33,536 nucleotides of DNA from NCBI RefSeq assembly GCF_000316035.1, contig NZ_ANHX01000046.1, forward strand, positions 1 through 33,536. The letters run 5' to 3'. Position 1 is the stretch's first letter; every line of letters begins with the position of its first letter. The translations under genes and the position numbers were made by a program. The notes beneath the pieces are model-generated. The model was not told where the DNA came from. It did no database searches and saw nothing but the letters and a program-made list of their open reading frames with translations. Origin of the DNA: Paenibacillus sp. PAMC 26794 (GTDB taxonomy: Bacteria > Bacillota > Bacilli > Paenibacillales > Paenibacillaceae). Shown piece after piece: positions 25,459 through 33,415 of this stretch.

Positions 25459-26379
25459 ATGATTGCAGACATCATGCTTGAAGTCGTCCTGCCCGTCTTT
25501 CTCCTGATCGCCGTCGGGTCCTGGATGCAAAAGGTGTTCAAGCTGGACTTGTACACACTCGCCAAAATCAATTTCTATTGTATTACCCCCGCAGCCGTCT
25601 TTATGAGCATGTATCACTCGGATATGTCGGGCGAACTGCTTGGGACCGTGACACTCTTTTACGCGATATATGTATTGATTCTCTATATTGTAGGTTCTGT
25701 ATTTGCACGCTCGCTTCGGATGAATAAAGGCATGAAGGCTGCTTTCAACAACAGTATTATGCTGGATAACGCAGGCAACTATGGTCTGCCCATCAATGCA
25801 CTGGTATTCCGCGGCGATCCACTCGCCTCTTCCATTCAGGCGCTGGTCATGTCTTTGCAGGCATTACTGACGTTCACCTATGGCGTGTTGTCCATTCAGG
25901 GCGCGAAGCTCAAAGGTAATTACCGTGCGGTGATTATTGGATTTCTTAAAATGCCCGTCCCGTATGCACTCTTGCTGGGGATTCTGTTACACATGTGGAA
26001 GGTTCCCTTGCCTACTTTCCTGTCCATGCCGCTGACCTATGCGCAGCAAAGTATGGTTGCTGTGGCGCTTCTGACACTCGGGGCACAGATTGTAAAATAT
26101 CCAATTCAACTGTATCGCCTTGATGTGTATATTAGCACATTTTTGCGTCTTCTGATTGGCCCGGCTATCGGGATTTCAATTGTGCTACTGCTTGGATTGG
26201 AAGGTATCGCTGCACAGGCACTCATTATCGCTTCCGGTATGCCGACGGGTGTCAACGCATCCATTCTCGCAGAAGAATACGATAACGAACCCGATTTTGC
26301 AGCCCAGACAGTACTAATCTCAACGTTGCTTAACATCATCACCATTACGGCACTGATCTCTTATGCCAAAACGTTCTGA
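25459..26379 (+). CDS. AEC-family (auxin efflux carrier-like) membrane transporter
   Basis: A 306-residue integral membrane protein with about ten hydrophobic segments. It starts with MIADIMLEVVLPVFLLIAVG, has the central MLDNAGNYGLPINALVF and ends with a MPTGVNASILAEEYD segment, all AEC hallmarks. Bacterial members often carry malate or other dicarboxylates. ATG at 25459 is preferred over 25438 because AAGGAAG lies 8-9 bases upstream and the protein then begins at the family's usual place. Single-gene unit followed by a terminator. Confidence 0.9.
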   Translation: MIADIMLEVVLPVFLLIAVGSWMQKVFKLDLYTLAKINFYCITPAAVFMSMYHSDMSGELLGTVTLFYAIYVLILYIVGSVFARSLRMNKGMKAAFNNSIMLDNAGNYGLPINALVFRGDPLASSIQALVMSLQALLTFTYGVLSIQGAKLKGNYRAVIIGFLKMPVPYALLLGILLHMWKVPLPTFLSMPLTYAQQSMVAVALLTLGAQIVKYPIQLYRLDVYISTFLRLLIGPAIGISIVLLLGLEGIAAQALIIASGMPTGVNASILAEEYDNEPDFAAQTVLISTLLNIITITALISYAKTF

Positions 26380-26386
26380 AACGAAA

Positions 26387-26428
26387 AATAAGTCCATGAC
26401 CCATGAGAAGGATTGTGGACTTATTTTT
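26387..26428 (+). terminator. Terminator of the AEC transporter gene
   Basis: AATAAGTCCA pairs with TGGACTTATT around a 17-18 base loop, followed by TTT. It may also serve the convergent small gene. Confidence 0.7.
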
Positions 26429-26440
26429 GCGGTACTGAAA

Positions 26441-26692
26441 CTATGTTTCAAACGTCGTTCGTTCCGGGAACTTGCCGCCTTCCCTGAATAAACATCGTAC
26501 CAGTCGCTGCGCAGCTCGGTTAAAGAAAAAACTCGGACTTACCCCATCCACCTGGACAGGTTCCAGTTCCCTCACACTTTCCTTGATCTTATTCATCTCA
26601 ATGAGCCCCATCTTTCGCTCATTCGGTCCGAATCGATAAATAACCTTCTCATCGTCCTCCGTCTGTTTTACCAGCAGAATCATTGATGCCAT
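26441..26692 (-). CDS. Small conserved-looking protein of unknown function
   Basis: 83 residues with no recognised domain. The start MASMILLVKQTEDDEKVIYR and the segment FFFNRAAQRLVRCLFREGG look like real protein, and a strong GGGGG site lies upstream of ATG 26692. It is mixed alpha/beta in appearance, basic at the C-terminus, with no signal peptide or membrane segment. It is convergent with the AEC transporter. Confidence 0.6.
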   Translation of the reverse strand: MASMILLVKQTEDDEKVIYRFGPNERKMGLIEMNKIKESVRELEPVQVDGVSPSFFFNRAAQRLVRCLFREGGKFPERTTFET

Positions 26693-26866
26693 ACAGGTTA
26701 CCCCCTATCGTTACGTTATGAGATTCCATCAATCACTTGCTTACTATAATTATTACCCAGATTCTAGTGGAAGGATATAGGACTTAAGTTAGTTATACCT
26801 AAATTAAATATCCTGATATAAAGATTCTCTGGAATGAGTCGTTAGGCTCACAAACACCGTGTTTAC

Positions 26867-26884
26867 ACTATCCTAATGGATAGT
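26867..26884. promoter_or_regulatory. Small palindrome upstream of the RidA-family gene
   Basis: ACTATCC-TAAT-GGATAGT is a perfect 7-base inverted repeat about 84 bases upstream of the RidA-family start. It could be an operator or a leader hairpin; no further evidence is available. Confidence 0.3.
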
Positions 26885-26967
26885 CACTGTCATGAAAGTG
26901 CGTACTGCCCAAGTCGTTTTTCTCCGTTTATACTAACCTTATCTTGATTTCCAAAGGAGAGAAACTT

Positions 26968-27360
26968 ATGACTACAGCTCAAATATATAGCCACGGGGTC
27001 CCGTGGGAAGAGGCATTCAGCGTTGCTCAGGGATACAGCATTAACGGTACGATCTACATTGCAGGACAATTTTCGCATGATATGCAGGGGACGTTTATTG
27101 GTGTCGATGATATTGAAGCACAAGTTCGCCAGACACTGGATAACTTGGATCGCGTGCTCGCAGGATTTAACGTGACCAAGTCGAACATTGCTGAACTGGA
27201 GATTTTTTTGGTTCACCCGCAGGAGCATCTTGAGCCATGTGTTGCTGTGTATAAAGAATACATTGGTACTCATCGTCCGGCTGTTACGATGGTTGGGACA
27301 TCCGGGCTCGCCTTCCCTCATCAACTGATTGAGATTCGCGCCGTTGCTCATACCGACTGA
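26968..27360 (+). CDS. RidA/YjgF/YER057c/UK114-family protein
   Basis: A 130-residue member of the RidA superfamily, which hydrolyses reactive enamine/imine intermediates from amino-acid metabolism or acts in related catabolic pathways. Family features are GTIYIAGQFSHD, QVRQTLDNLDRVLAGF and the C-terminal HQLIEIRAVA. The usual ridA-type arginine in the late IEVE/IEIRAVA region is present. ATG at 26968 is chosen because AAGGAG lies 7-8 bases upstream; the open frame extends 8 codons further without a site. Single gene. Confidence 0.88.
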   Translation: MTTAQIYSHGVPWEEAFSVAQGYSINGTIYIAGQFSHDMQGTFIGVDDIEAQVRQTLDNLDRVLAGFNVTKSNIAELEIFLVHPQEHLEPCVAVYKEYIGTHRPAVTMVGTSGLAFPHQLIEIRAVAHTD

Positions 27361-27434
27361 TTCTGGTCATATCCAACGTTGCAGAGCCAAGTAAAATGGC
27401 CTGATGAGGTTTCGCTTTAACGAAGTCCATATAC

Positions 27435-27479
27435 AAAAAAAAGAAGCAGGGCCGGATAAACTCCTAACATGCTTCTTTA
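27435..27479 (-). terminator. Terminator of the YHYH-domain gene
   Basis: On the minus strand AAGAAGCA pairs with TGCTTCTT around a 20-base loop and is followed by a T8 run (27442-27435). It may also terminate the RidA-family gene from the other side. Confidence 0.7.
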
Positions 27480-27501
27480 TGATTTCTTATTCTTATTCTT
27501 A

Positions 27502-28131
27502 TTATTTGACTTTCACCGTCAGCGTATTACCAGATGAAGTGAGGGATGCCCCAAGCCCTTCTACCAAAACTCTGAGGGGAATGTACGTCGTTCCCTTAAT
27601 TTCTTTGGGTGCTGCCTGTAGAGTGACCTCTTTGCCGTTCACCTTCACCTTTTTACTGCCCAAGGTAAAGATTAGCTTGTACTTATCTTTGGTAACGGTA
27701 ATGGTTTGAGTCTTCCTGTCCCAAGATGTTTTGGCTTTCATTGCTTTGGCCATCTCACGCAGAGGTACGAGATTCGTGTTATTCATTACAATTGGAGATT
27801 CAGTGAAAATAACCTTGGAACCATTCACCTTCACCTGAACAGAAGACGTGATATATTCTGGTTTAGGAGTGGCTTTCTTTTGGGTTGCCGTTGAAGACTT
27901 GTTACTTTTCTTGGTACTTCCTGAACTGGATGAACTTGAAGATGAAGATTTGGAACTCGAAGAGGAACCTCCGTTGTGATAGTGATATTCCCCTTGTTTC
28001 AGCCCCCATTTTGCACAGTTGGTACGACAGGTGTGCCCTCCACTCGAATCTGTTCTTCCTGGGTGAGCAGACGCAACGGTAGCAAAAATCATGAAAATGG
28101 CAAGCAAACTACTTATTGCTTTGATACGCAT
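27502..28131 (-). CDS. Secreted YHYH-domain protein with copper amine oxidase-like N-domain fold
   Basis: A 209-residue exported protein. A signal peptide (RIKAISSLLAIFMIFATVAS, cleaved near SAHP) is followed by a YHYH domain with HPGRTDSSGGHTCRTNCAKW and GEYHYHNGG (about residues 22-55). Next comes a serine/lysine-rich linker and then the stalk domain called copper amine oxidase N-terminal domain (about 90-209), seen in NLVPLREMAKAMKAKTSWD and TYIPLRVLVEGLGA. ATG at 28131 has GGAGG 8 bases upstream. It is probably attached to or near the cell wall; the two Cys and several His suggest metal binding. The function is unknown. Confidence 0.88.
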   Translation of the reverse strand: MRIKAISSLLAIFMIFATVASAHPGRTDSSGGHTCRTNCAKWGLKQGEYHYHNGGSSSSSKSSSSSSSSSGSTKKSNKSSTATQKKATPKPEYITSSVQVKVNGSKVIFTESPIVMNNTNLVPLREMAKAMKAKTSWDRKTQTITVTKDKYKLIFTLGSKKVKVNGKEVTLQAAPKEIKGTTYIPLRVLVEGLGASLTSSGNTLTVKVK

Positions 28132-28288
28132 ACGGATAACCTCCAGCAATTAGTTTGGCCAGAGTATCATACCATAATTACCCATACAATATAGGTTGAT
28201 AACATAATTTATTTTCACATAACAGTTTACAAACGCGGGTATATTCACTCCGACTGCAGCGATAGCGCAGCGCACAACTTTCTTCCTC

Positions 28289-29092
28289 TTATTGCCCTTC
28301 GCCCCACACCTCTTGCAATGCAAAACGGAAAATCCGGTCCAATTCTTCAAATTGAATAATCTGCTCGTTCTCCATCTGGCCAGCCAGTCGTTCAAAATGC
28401 TCGATCTTCTTCGCCAAAAAAGCCTGTATTGCTGGCAACTGCGGCTCCAGATCCAGTTCCTCGCCCGCCTTTTTCCGGCGTAGTAACTCATGAATCTCCG
28501 TATATAGCGGTGTAGTCGCAGGTACAAGTTCTTGCACCAGCTCTTCAAATGCCATCGGTGGCATCGCATCATAACGCTCAATCCAGCCACAAGCGAGCAA
28601 GGGGCGCAACACATAGAAATACTTTTTAATCCTCACAGGCTCACCTTGTAAATAATCACGGAAGTTCCCCTTCGCCATATTCAGATAATGATACATGCAG
28701 GACTTGGGCGAGAAGGTCAAAGGTGACAGCGCACGGATATGCTGCGCCACGATATACCGTTCATCGTACTGAATGGGGGATTGCAGCCACTCCAACAGTG
28801 GGGGATTGGATTTGCGGAACAGCTTCAAAGCCTTGCGCAGATCCCAACCATTGATATCGAGCTGGTCACTGATTGGGCGTTCGATCACATCCCTTTTATC
28901 CTCAATCGACAAGTACCACTCCAGCGGTCTTACATACAGAAAACGCACATCATAATCACTGTCCTGTGAAGGAAACCCCCACGCCCGACTGCCCGATTCA
29001 CAGGCATAGATGATCCGTACCTGCTCCTCCTGTTCAATCTGCTTGAGCTGTTGTCTAATCGTATCTTTCATTTCTTCATGAACATAGGTCAT
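28289..29092 (-). CDS. RlaP-type nucleotidyltransferase (YcgL-like)
   Basis: A 267-residue nucleotidyltransferase of the DNA polymerase beta superfamily, RlaP/YcgL group. The active-site motif is ACESGSRAWGFPSQDSDYDV (GS followed by D-x-D), then RFLYV. The C-terminal part is helical. RlaP proteins have been linked by comparative genomics to RNA repair systems. Here the gene follows a TROVE/Ro60 gene by 25 bases on the same strand, which supports such a role. ATG at 29092 is chosen because TTGGAGG lies 8 bases upstream; a TTG at 29116 is less likely. The precise RNA substrate is unknown. Confidence 0.82.
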   Translation of the reverse strand: MTYVHEEMKDTIRQQLKQIEQEEQVRIIYACESGSRAWGFPSQDSDYDVRFLYVRPLEWYLSIEDKRDVIERPISDQLDINGWDLRKALKLFRKSNPPLLEWLQSPIQYDERYIVAQHIRALSPLTFSPKSCMYHYLNMAKGNFRDYLQGEPVRIKKYFYVLRPLLACGWIERYDAMPPMAFEELVQELVPATTPLYTEIHELLRRKKAGEELDLEPQLPAIQAFLAKKIEHFERLAGQMENEQIIQFEELDRIFRFALQEVWGEGQ

Positions 29093-29117
29093 GTCCGTCG
29101 CCTCCAATTTCCCCAAA

Positions 29118-30611
29118 TTAAATATCCATCGCTCTCACCCGGTTCGCGAGTGTATCATATCCTGCCACAGTCTCGGCAATATACGTCAGTACCGTTTCAC
29201 TCCAACCGTAGATGTAAAAGGTTTTGCCATCCCGTGGTGGTACCATCGCCTGCTGATAAGGTGCTATATCCACAATAAATGCCTTCAGCTCCGGATTCAT
29301 CATCCGGCGATATCGCTCAAGCTCGACATATAATGGGCTGCCTTCATTCTGCTGTTCATCGGTGATCATAATGATCTGATCCACTTTTTCTCCGATATCC
29401 CGGAGTTCCCGCACCGGTCGCCCCGTGTCAGTTCCGCCTTGTGCGCGAATACGGTGAGCCTGGGAAAGAATGCTTTCATTCATCTTCGGACGGGCATCCT
29501 CAACCATATGGTCGAATAACCAGAACAGTGCGTTACCTCTTGTTTGTTTATATAGTGCCAGTGCCAGCACCGAACCAATCCGCAAATAATCCCCTTGCAT
29601 GGAACCGGAACGATCCAGAAAAATAGCCGTTCTTCCCGGTAGTGTTGGCAGGTTGCCAATGGATAGCTCTACTGCTTCCCGCAAAGCAGAGCGCAGCTCT
29701 TCTCTTGCGATCATTTCATACGCACTGGCAAATCGGAAAGGCAAGATGCGCGACTTGCGCAGGGCTTCTGCATCCGTTAGACGGCCCGTTACGTAATCGA
29801 TATTTTTCGATTTTTCAAAAACACCTGCCCGATCCATTGCATTCAGGTGACGCAACAATGCAAAGGTCGGCATCTGTGACATTAACGCCTCCCACACCGT
29901 ACGTGTCGGTTGCATGATCGAGGTGACCACCGAATACGGGAGTTTACCTTTCTCGATCAGATGCATCCGGCTTGCCGGGTTTAGGGTAGCTTTCAGCTTT
30001 TCCAGCGCCTGCAACTGCGGGAGTTCCGTAAGATCCACCTCATGCCCGCGCAAATAACGGAATAAGGCTTGCTGCTTCAGATCTATCGGCTTGGGATGTG
30101 CTGTAGCGATCATATCGCCCAGACTATATCCACGCCCACGCCCGTTGTATTTGATCGCCCAATATTCAGTAATGCCGTTCAAAAAGAGACTCACCTGACG
30201 CTTCACCGCTCGGCCGCCCTGTCCCCGACCAGTTCCTCTTAGAATCGTCAGAAAATCGGCCAAGTCAGCAGGTGTCTGTACGACCTTGGAGAACACCTTT
30301 GCAAACTGATCCGGGTCCACCTTGGACAAGAGTGCCAGCCCGTATAGAGGCTGTAACCGCATCAAACCTTCATTACGAGCATAGACCAGCGCCCGCGCCA
30401 TAAACCCTGCATCGACCTCAGCCATCTCCTGATGACTGACCATCGCATCGTCCATCAGTTGCTGTGTATCTGCATAGAATGTATTGTTCAATGTATTGGT
30501 CATCAACATCTGTATATATTGTTCCTCCACCAATCGCTCATAGGCTCCATAGCCCCCGTGATTACGTGTCGTTGGCTGAGGTTGATTAAATAATTGTTTC
30601 GCTCTGCTCAT
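29118..30611 (-). CDS. rsr: TROVE-domain protein, bacterial Ro60 orthologue (Rsr)
   Basis: A 497-residue RNA-binding ring protein. The TROVE HEAT-repeat region covers about residues 15-310 (for example ALVYARNEGLMRLQPLYGLA). The C-terminal von Willebrand A domain starts at about 328 with a complete MIDAS: DRSGSM at 333-338, the Thr of GGTDTG, and ITDEQQNEG. Ro60 and Rsr bind the ends of misfolded RNAs and a Y RNA that gates access, and work with exonucleases in RNA quality control. ATG at 30611 is preferred over GTG at 30614 because GGGAGGT lies 8 bases upstream. A YrlA-type Y RNA gene ends 51 bases upstream on the same strand, and an RlaP-type nucleotidyltransferase follows. Confidence 0.95.
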   Translation of the reverse strand: MSRAKQLFNQPQPTTRNHGGYGAYERLVEEQYIQMLMTNTLNNTFYADTQQLMDDAMVSHQEMAEVDAGFMARALVYARNEGLMRLQPLYGLALLSKVDPDQFAKVFSKVVQTPADLADFLTILRGTGRGQGGRAVKRQVSLFLNGITEYWAIKYNGRGRGYSLGDMIATAHPKPIDLKQQALFRYLRGHEVDLTELPQLQALEKLKATLNPASRMHLIEKGKLPYSVVTSIMQPTRTVWEALMSQMPTFALLRHLNAMDRAGVFEKSKNIDYVTGRLTDAEALRKSRILPFRFASAYEMIAREELRSALREAVELSIGNLPTLPGRTAIFLDRSGSMQGDYLRIGSVLALALYKQTRGNALFWLFDHMVEDARPKMNESILSQAHRIRAQGGTDTGRPVRELRDIGEKVDQIIMITDEQQNEGSPLYVELERYRRMMNPELKAFIVDIAPYQQAMVPPRDGKTFYIYGWSETVLTYIAETVAGYDTLANRVRAMDI

Positions 30612-30662
30612 CACTCATGACCTCCCGGTGTGAGTCTATTTGCTGTTCTTTCATAATAAAAT

Positions 30663-30798
30663 GTTCCGAGGAAAAAGGTGGGAAGGTATAATACCCGCTC
30701 TACCGCTGAGCTACACCGCCATGAACGGCGGCGATTGGATTCGAACCAACGACCTGGTCGATTAACAGTCGAAGTAACCCTCCCTGGCGCCTCGGAAC
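30663..30798 (-). ncRNA. yrlA: YrlA-type bacterial Y RNA (permuted tRNA mimic)
   Basis: Read on the minus strand, the two ends pair (GTTCCGAGG 30798-30790 with CCTCGGAAC 30671-30663). A second stem follows (GGGAGGGT 30784-30777 with ACCTTCCC 30687-30680, one G-U pair). Between them lies a complete tRNA-like fold in permuted order. There is an anticodon-like hairpin, TCGA-CTGTTAA-TCGA (30772-30758), and a T arm, GTTGG-TTCGAAT-CCAAT (30750-30734). The acceptor stem, CGCCGCC with GGCGGTG, is closed by the loop GTTCAT (30733-30714), and the D arm is GCTC-AGCGGTA-GAGC (30711-30697). ATTTTATT follows the outer stem. This is the known architecture of YrlA: a Ro-binding stem plus a tRNA-mimic module. 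The adjacent Ro60/TROVE gene supports the call strongly. The exact 5' end is uncertain. Confidence 0.92.
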
Positions 30799-30982
30799 CT
30801 TGATCCGCAGAGTTTGTTGCTGCCCCGCTTCACAACCTTATTATGCCTCACACATCTGCACGCGAACATGGCGAAAGTATGGCGACGAATCATTTTCTGA
30901 AATGGAGTCAACCTTCATAAGTTTAAAATGAAACCTGCCGCTCATCCTGCTACAATGAAGGGATAACAAGGAGTGAACGTTC

Positions 30983-32338
30983 ATGGCAAGAGAGAGTTTT
31001 GACAAAGAAATTCAGTTCTTACGCATGTTATCCCTAACAAGCGGTGCATATAACCGTAAACAGTATGCCGAGCGGCTTGGCATATCCGTACATACCTTTG
31101 ATAAAACCAATCGCAGATTAAAAGAAATCATGCAGACCGTCGCCGACCAACACTCAGGTGCCGAAGCAAGCCGGGAAATGGCGGATCTCGTCCGCTTCCA
31201 GTACGGAGAATCCGCTGAGCCCATGCTGCTCTTCCTCTTCCGCGCCAAGTCGATGAAAGAGACTGAAGTTCAGCGGCTTTCTGTCCTTTTGCATACCTTA
31301 CAAGATGAAGCCTTAACCGCGATGGAACTGCTGGACGCCTGCTGTGTTGATCTGCCGGAAGATCTGGCGTTACCTGACGAGAAAACCATTCGCTCCGATC
31401 TAAAGTATCTGGAAGAGGTTGGGGTTATTCGAAAAAAGCCTGGTGGCAGACCGTATCGATATGCCTTGCAACAGGATGTCCTTACCGAATTAACAGTGGA
31501 GGAACAGCTGGAGTTGTATGATTTTGTAGATATGATGGCAAACACTCAGGTTCCTTCCGTACAGGGGTACTTATTGCGGGATAGTCTGAAGAAAGCCATT
31601 ACGGCAAGTTATCCACAAGAAGAAGCTACCGAACCCTATATCTATAAGTATCACTATTATTCTCGTATCCTGGACGAAGCTCATCTCTACACGCTGCTTA
31701 GTGCGATTCGTCAGCGCAAACGTGTGCAGTTCCTATACTATTCACCGAAAAAACCATCCAGCTACAGTTCACAGAATACGAATCCACGCTTTGAACGGGA
31801 AGCAGGTGGTCGATCCAACCGGATCGTGCCCCTTGAAGTGATCTATGACCATCAGTATGGTCGTTGGTATGTAATTGGATATCAGGGCCGCCGCGGCTTT
31901 GTGAAATTCCGGATGGAAGGCATAACCCAAATAGAGGAACAGGATTCAGTAGAAGAGCAATACATGCTCGAGTTGAAGCAGCAGTGGACCGACATTAGTC
32001 GCTACAGTTGGCTGGTAGATACGGGGAATACCGTGACGGTTCACGCACGCTTTTTCCACCCGGAGCGTGGTCAGCGCAACTTCATTCTGGATCGGGTTCG
32101 TCTGCAAGGTCAATGGGGCAAGATCACACCCGAAACAGACCATACCTTTCTCTACGAAATCCAGGTCAACGGTACCACCGAGATCAAACCGTGGTTACGG
32201 AGTTTTGGCTCAAGCTGCGAAGTAATCGCGCCTCAGAGACTACGCCAGGAGATGATCAAGGAATGGAAGGAGATTGCGGAATATTATGAACCTGTTCGAG
32301 AAGATGTTCAATTACCAGATGATGACACGACTGAATGA
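30983..32338 (+). CDS. WYL-domain transcriptional regulator
   Basis: A 451-residue regulator. The N-terminal helix-turn-helix (about residues 20-50, YAERLGISVHTFDKTNRRLK) and a second winged-helix-like part (EKTIRSDLKYLEEVGVIRKK, about 134-153) precede a WYL domain (about 235-335) with IVPLEVIYDHQYGRWYVIGY. WYL domains bind nucleic acid or nucleotide ligands and regulate defence and DNA-damage genes. It is divergent from the Y RNA-rsr-rlaP unit and probably controls it. AAGGAG precedes ATG at 30983. TACAAT at 30951-30956 is a possible -10 box. Confidence 0.88.
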   Translation: MARESFDKEIQFLRMLSLTSGAYNRKQYAERLGISVHTFDKTNRRLKEIMQTVADQHSGAEASREMADLVRFQYGESAEPMLLFLFRAKSMKETEVQRLSVLLHTLQDEALTAMELLDACCVDLPEDLALPDEKTIRSDLKYLEEVGVIRKKPGGRPYRYALQQDVLTELTVEEQLELYDFVDMMANTQVPSVQGYLLRDSLKKAITASYPQEEATEPYIYKYHYYSRILDEAHLYTLLSAIRQRKRVQFLYYSPKKPSSYSSQNTNPRFEREAGGRSNRIVPLEVIYDHQYGRWYVIGYQGRRGFVKFRMEGITQIEEQDSVEEQYMLELKQQWTDISRYSWLVDTGNTVTVHARFFHPERGQRNFILDRVRLQGQWGKITPETDHTFLYEIQVNGTTEIKPWLRSFGSSCEVIAPQRLRQEMIKEWKEIAEYYEPVREDVQLPDDDTTE

Positions 32339-33170
32339 AACCGGACTATTCACCTGGACCTCACAGGAACGGGCTTGGCTTCGCATGATGCTGTATCACC
32401 CTGCTGCCAAAGAAGCCCTGAGTGCTGTAACGTTGGATAAAATGTACAACATGCTGAATAGTGAACAGGACCTGAACCTTCAAGATTACCTGACTGAAAA
32501 AGCCAAAAGCGAAGAAAACAGTGTCTCTCATCCACTTCTCAGACAGTTACGATTAATCATTCTGCATCATCAGGGATTTCGAATGACAGGCCGCGTCCGC
32601 AATGGACGCACAAGCCATGATGAATTTGGTTTCCCGTACAAACTGGAATATTCCATGGTCAAAAAAGAATGGTACGTGCTCTGGTTCGCTCCTCGCTTCG
32701 ACAAACTCATGTCAACCAAGCTGCACAGCATCGTTACCGTGGAAGCCCAACCGGTTGAACCGGATACCGCTTCGGGTTACACTGCCCGAATTGCTGCGAT
32801 AACAGAGAAGCGCAAAACGACCATCACTATCGAAGTACTGCCCGAGTTCAATCAGGAGCTGTCTCGAATCCTCTATGCCTTCTCCTGCTTTGAGAAACAG
32901 GTCGAGTACCTGGAAGCCAAGCAAACATATCGGATCGAGCTGACCATTCCGCGCAATGAGATAGATTACGTCTTATCCAAAATGCGTTTTCTCGGCAAAC
33001 GGGTTCGAATTGCTGACCACACAGTACTGCGGGAGCGGATGTCCGAAACAGCTGCGAAGGCACTGGCACGTTATGCGGAAAAAGATCCTGATACGCATTC
33101 CGAACACTCCAATGAAGCTCAGCACCACCAACGTGAGGAAGGCTCTCTTGCAAAAGCCGATGGCCAATGA
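32286..33170 (+). CDS. Second WYL-domain protein
   Basis: A 294-residue protein whose start overlaps the previous WYL gene by 53 bases. The first part is helical with no clear helix-turn-helix. The WYL-like core is at about residues 80-160, with FGFPYKLEYSMVKKEWYVLWF. The C-terminal segment contains FLGKRVRIADHTVLRERMSE, and the tail is polar and histidine-rich. ATG at 32286 has GGAG about 12 bases upstream; a TTG at 32274 is an alternative. The overlap suggests that both WYL proteins are made together and may form a complex, as PafB/PafC do. Both probably regulate the adjacent RNA module. Confidence 0.8.
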   Translation: MNLFEKMFNYQMMTRLNETGLFTWTSQERAWLRMMLYHPAAKEALSAVTLDKMYNMLNSEQDLNLQDYLTEKAKSEENSVSHPLLRQLRLIILHHQGFRMTGRVRNGRTSHDEFGFPYKLEYSMVKKEWYVLWFAPRFDKLMSTKLHSIVTVEAQPVEPDTASGYTARIAAITEKRKTTITIEVLPEFNQELSRILYAFSCFEKQVEYLEAKQTYRIELTIPRNEIDYVLSKMRFLGKRVRIADHTVLRERMSETAAKALARYAEKDPDTHSEHSNEAQHHQREEGSLAKADGQ

Positions 33171-33236
33171 TTTTGTAAGATTGGGTTAACCATAACTATT
33201 GCTCAAAAGCCAAATCAAATCCATATCCATATACGA

Positions 33237-33271
33237 AAAAAAGGTCTGGAGAATCTCATCCAAACCTTTTT
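33237..33271 (+). terminator. Terminator after the WYL operon
   Basis: AAAGGT-C-TGGA pairs with TCCA-A-ACCTTT around GAATCTCA, followed by TT. The A7 run on the other side means it may also act leftward for the small minus-strand gene. Confidence 0.75.
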
Positions 33272-33289
33272 GGTATACTTGCGCCTAAA

Positions 33290-33415
33290 CTACGTTCCTC
33301 CACTGCTGGCAGCCGAGTTCCGTCTTTTATTAATCGCGTGCACGCCCATGACTACGGCAATTAATTCATACGTGTCCAGTTGTTCCGACTGGTTGTCTAA
33401 TACAAACGCTCCCAC
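33290..33415 (-). CDS. Small hydrophobic protein, start uncertain
   Basis: A short frame encodes GAFVLDNQSEQLDTYELIAV, then VMGVHAINKRRNSAASSGGT and a stop at 33292-33290. It reads as genuine protein with a hydrophobic centre. GTG at 33415 is the only near start, but no ribosome binding site precedes it. The frame stays open further upstream (CRSCKSKNERENRRKHYFLV) to a stop at about 33510, without an ATG. It could be a small gene with a non-standard start or one damaged at its 5' end. I see nothing else coding in 33171-33536. Confidence 0.35.
   Translation of the reverse strand: MGAFVLDNQSEQLDTYELIAVVMGVHAINKRRNSAASSGGT

Noticed and set aside
28150..28614. 154-residue minus-strand frame overlapping the nucleotidyltransferase 3' end
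   Set aside because: It is a different frame of the real RlaP-type gene plus intergenic DNA, with an Arg/Trp/Cys-rich nonsense composition.
30691..30760. Ordinary tRNA gene (tRNA-Asn-like T arm and D arm)
   Set aside because: The 3' half precedes the 5' half and the acceptor stem is closed by a short loop, while the RNA ends pair in an outer stem. With the adjacent TROVE gene this is a Y RNA, not a tRNA.
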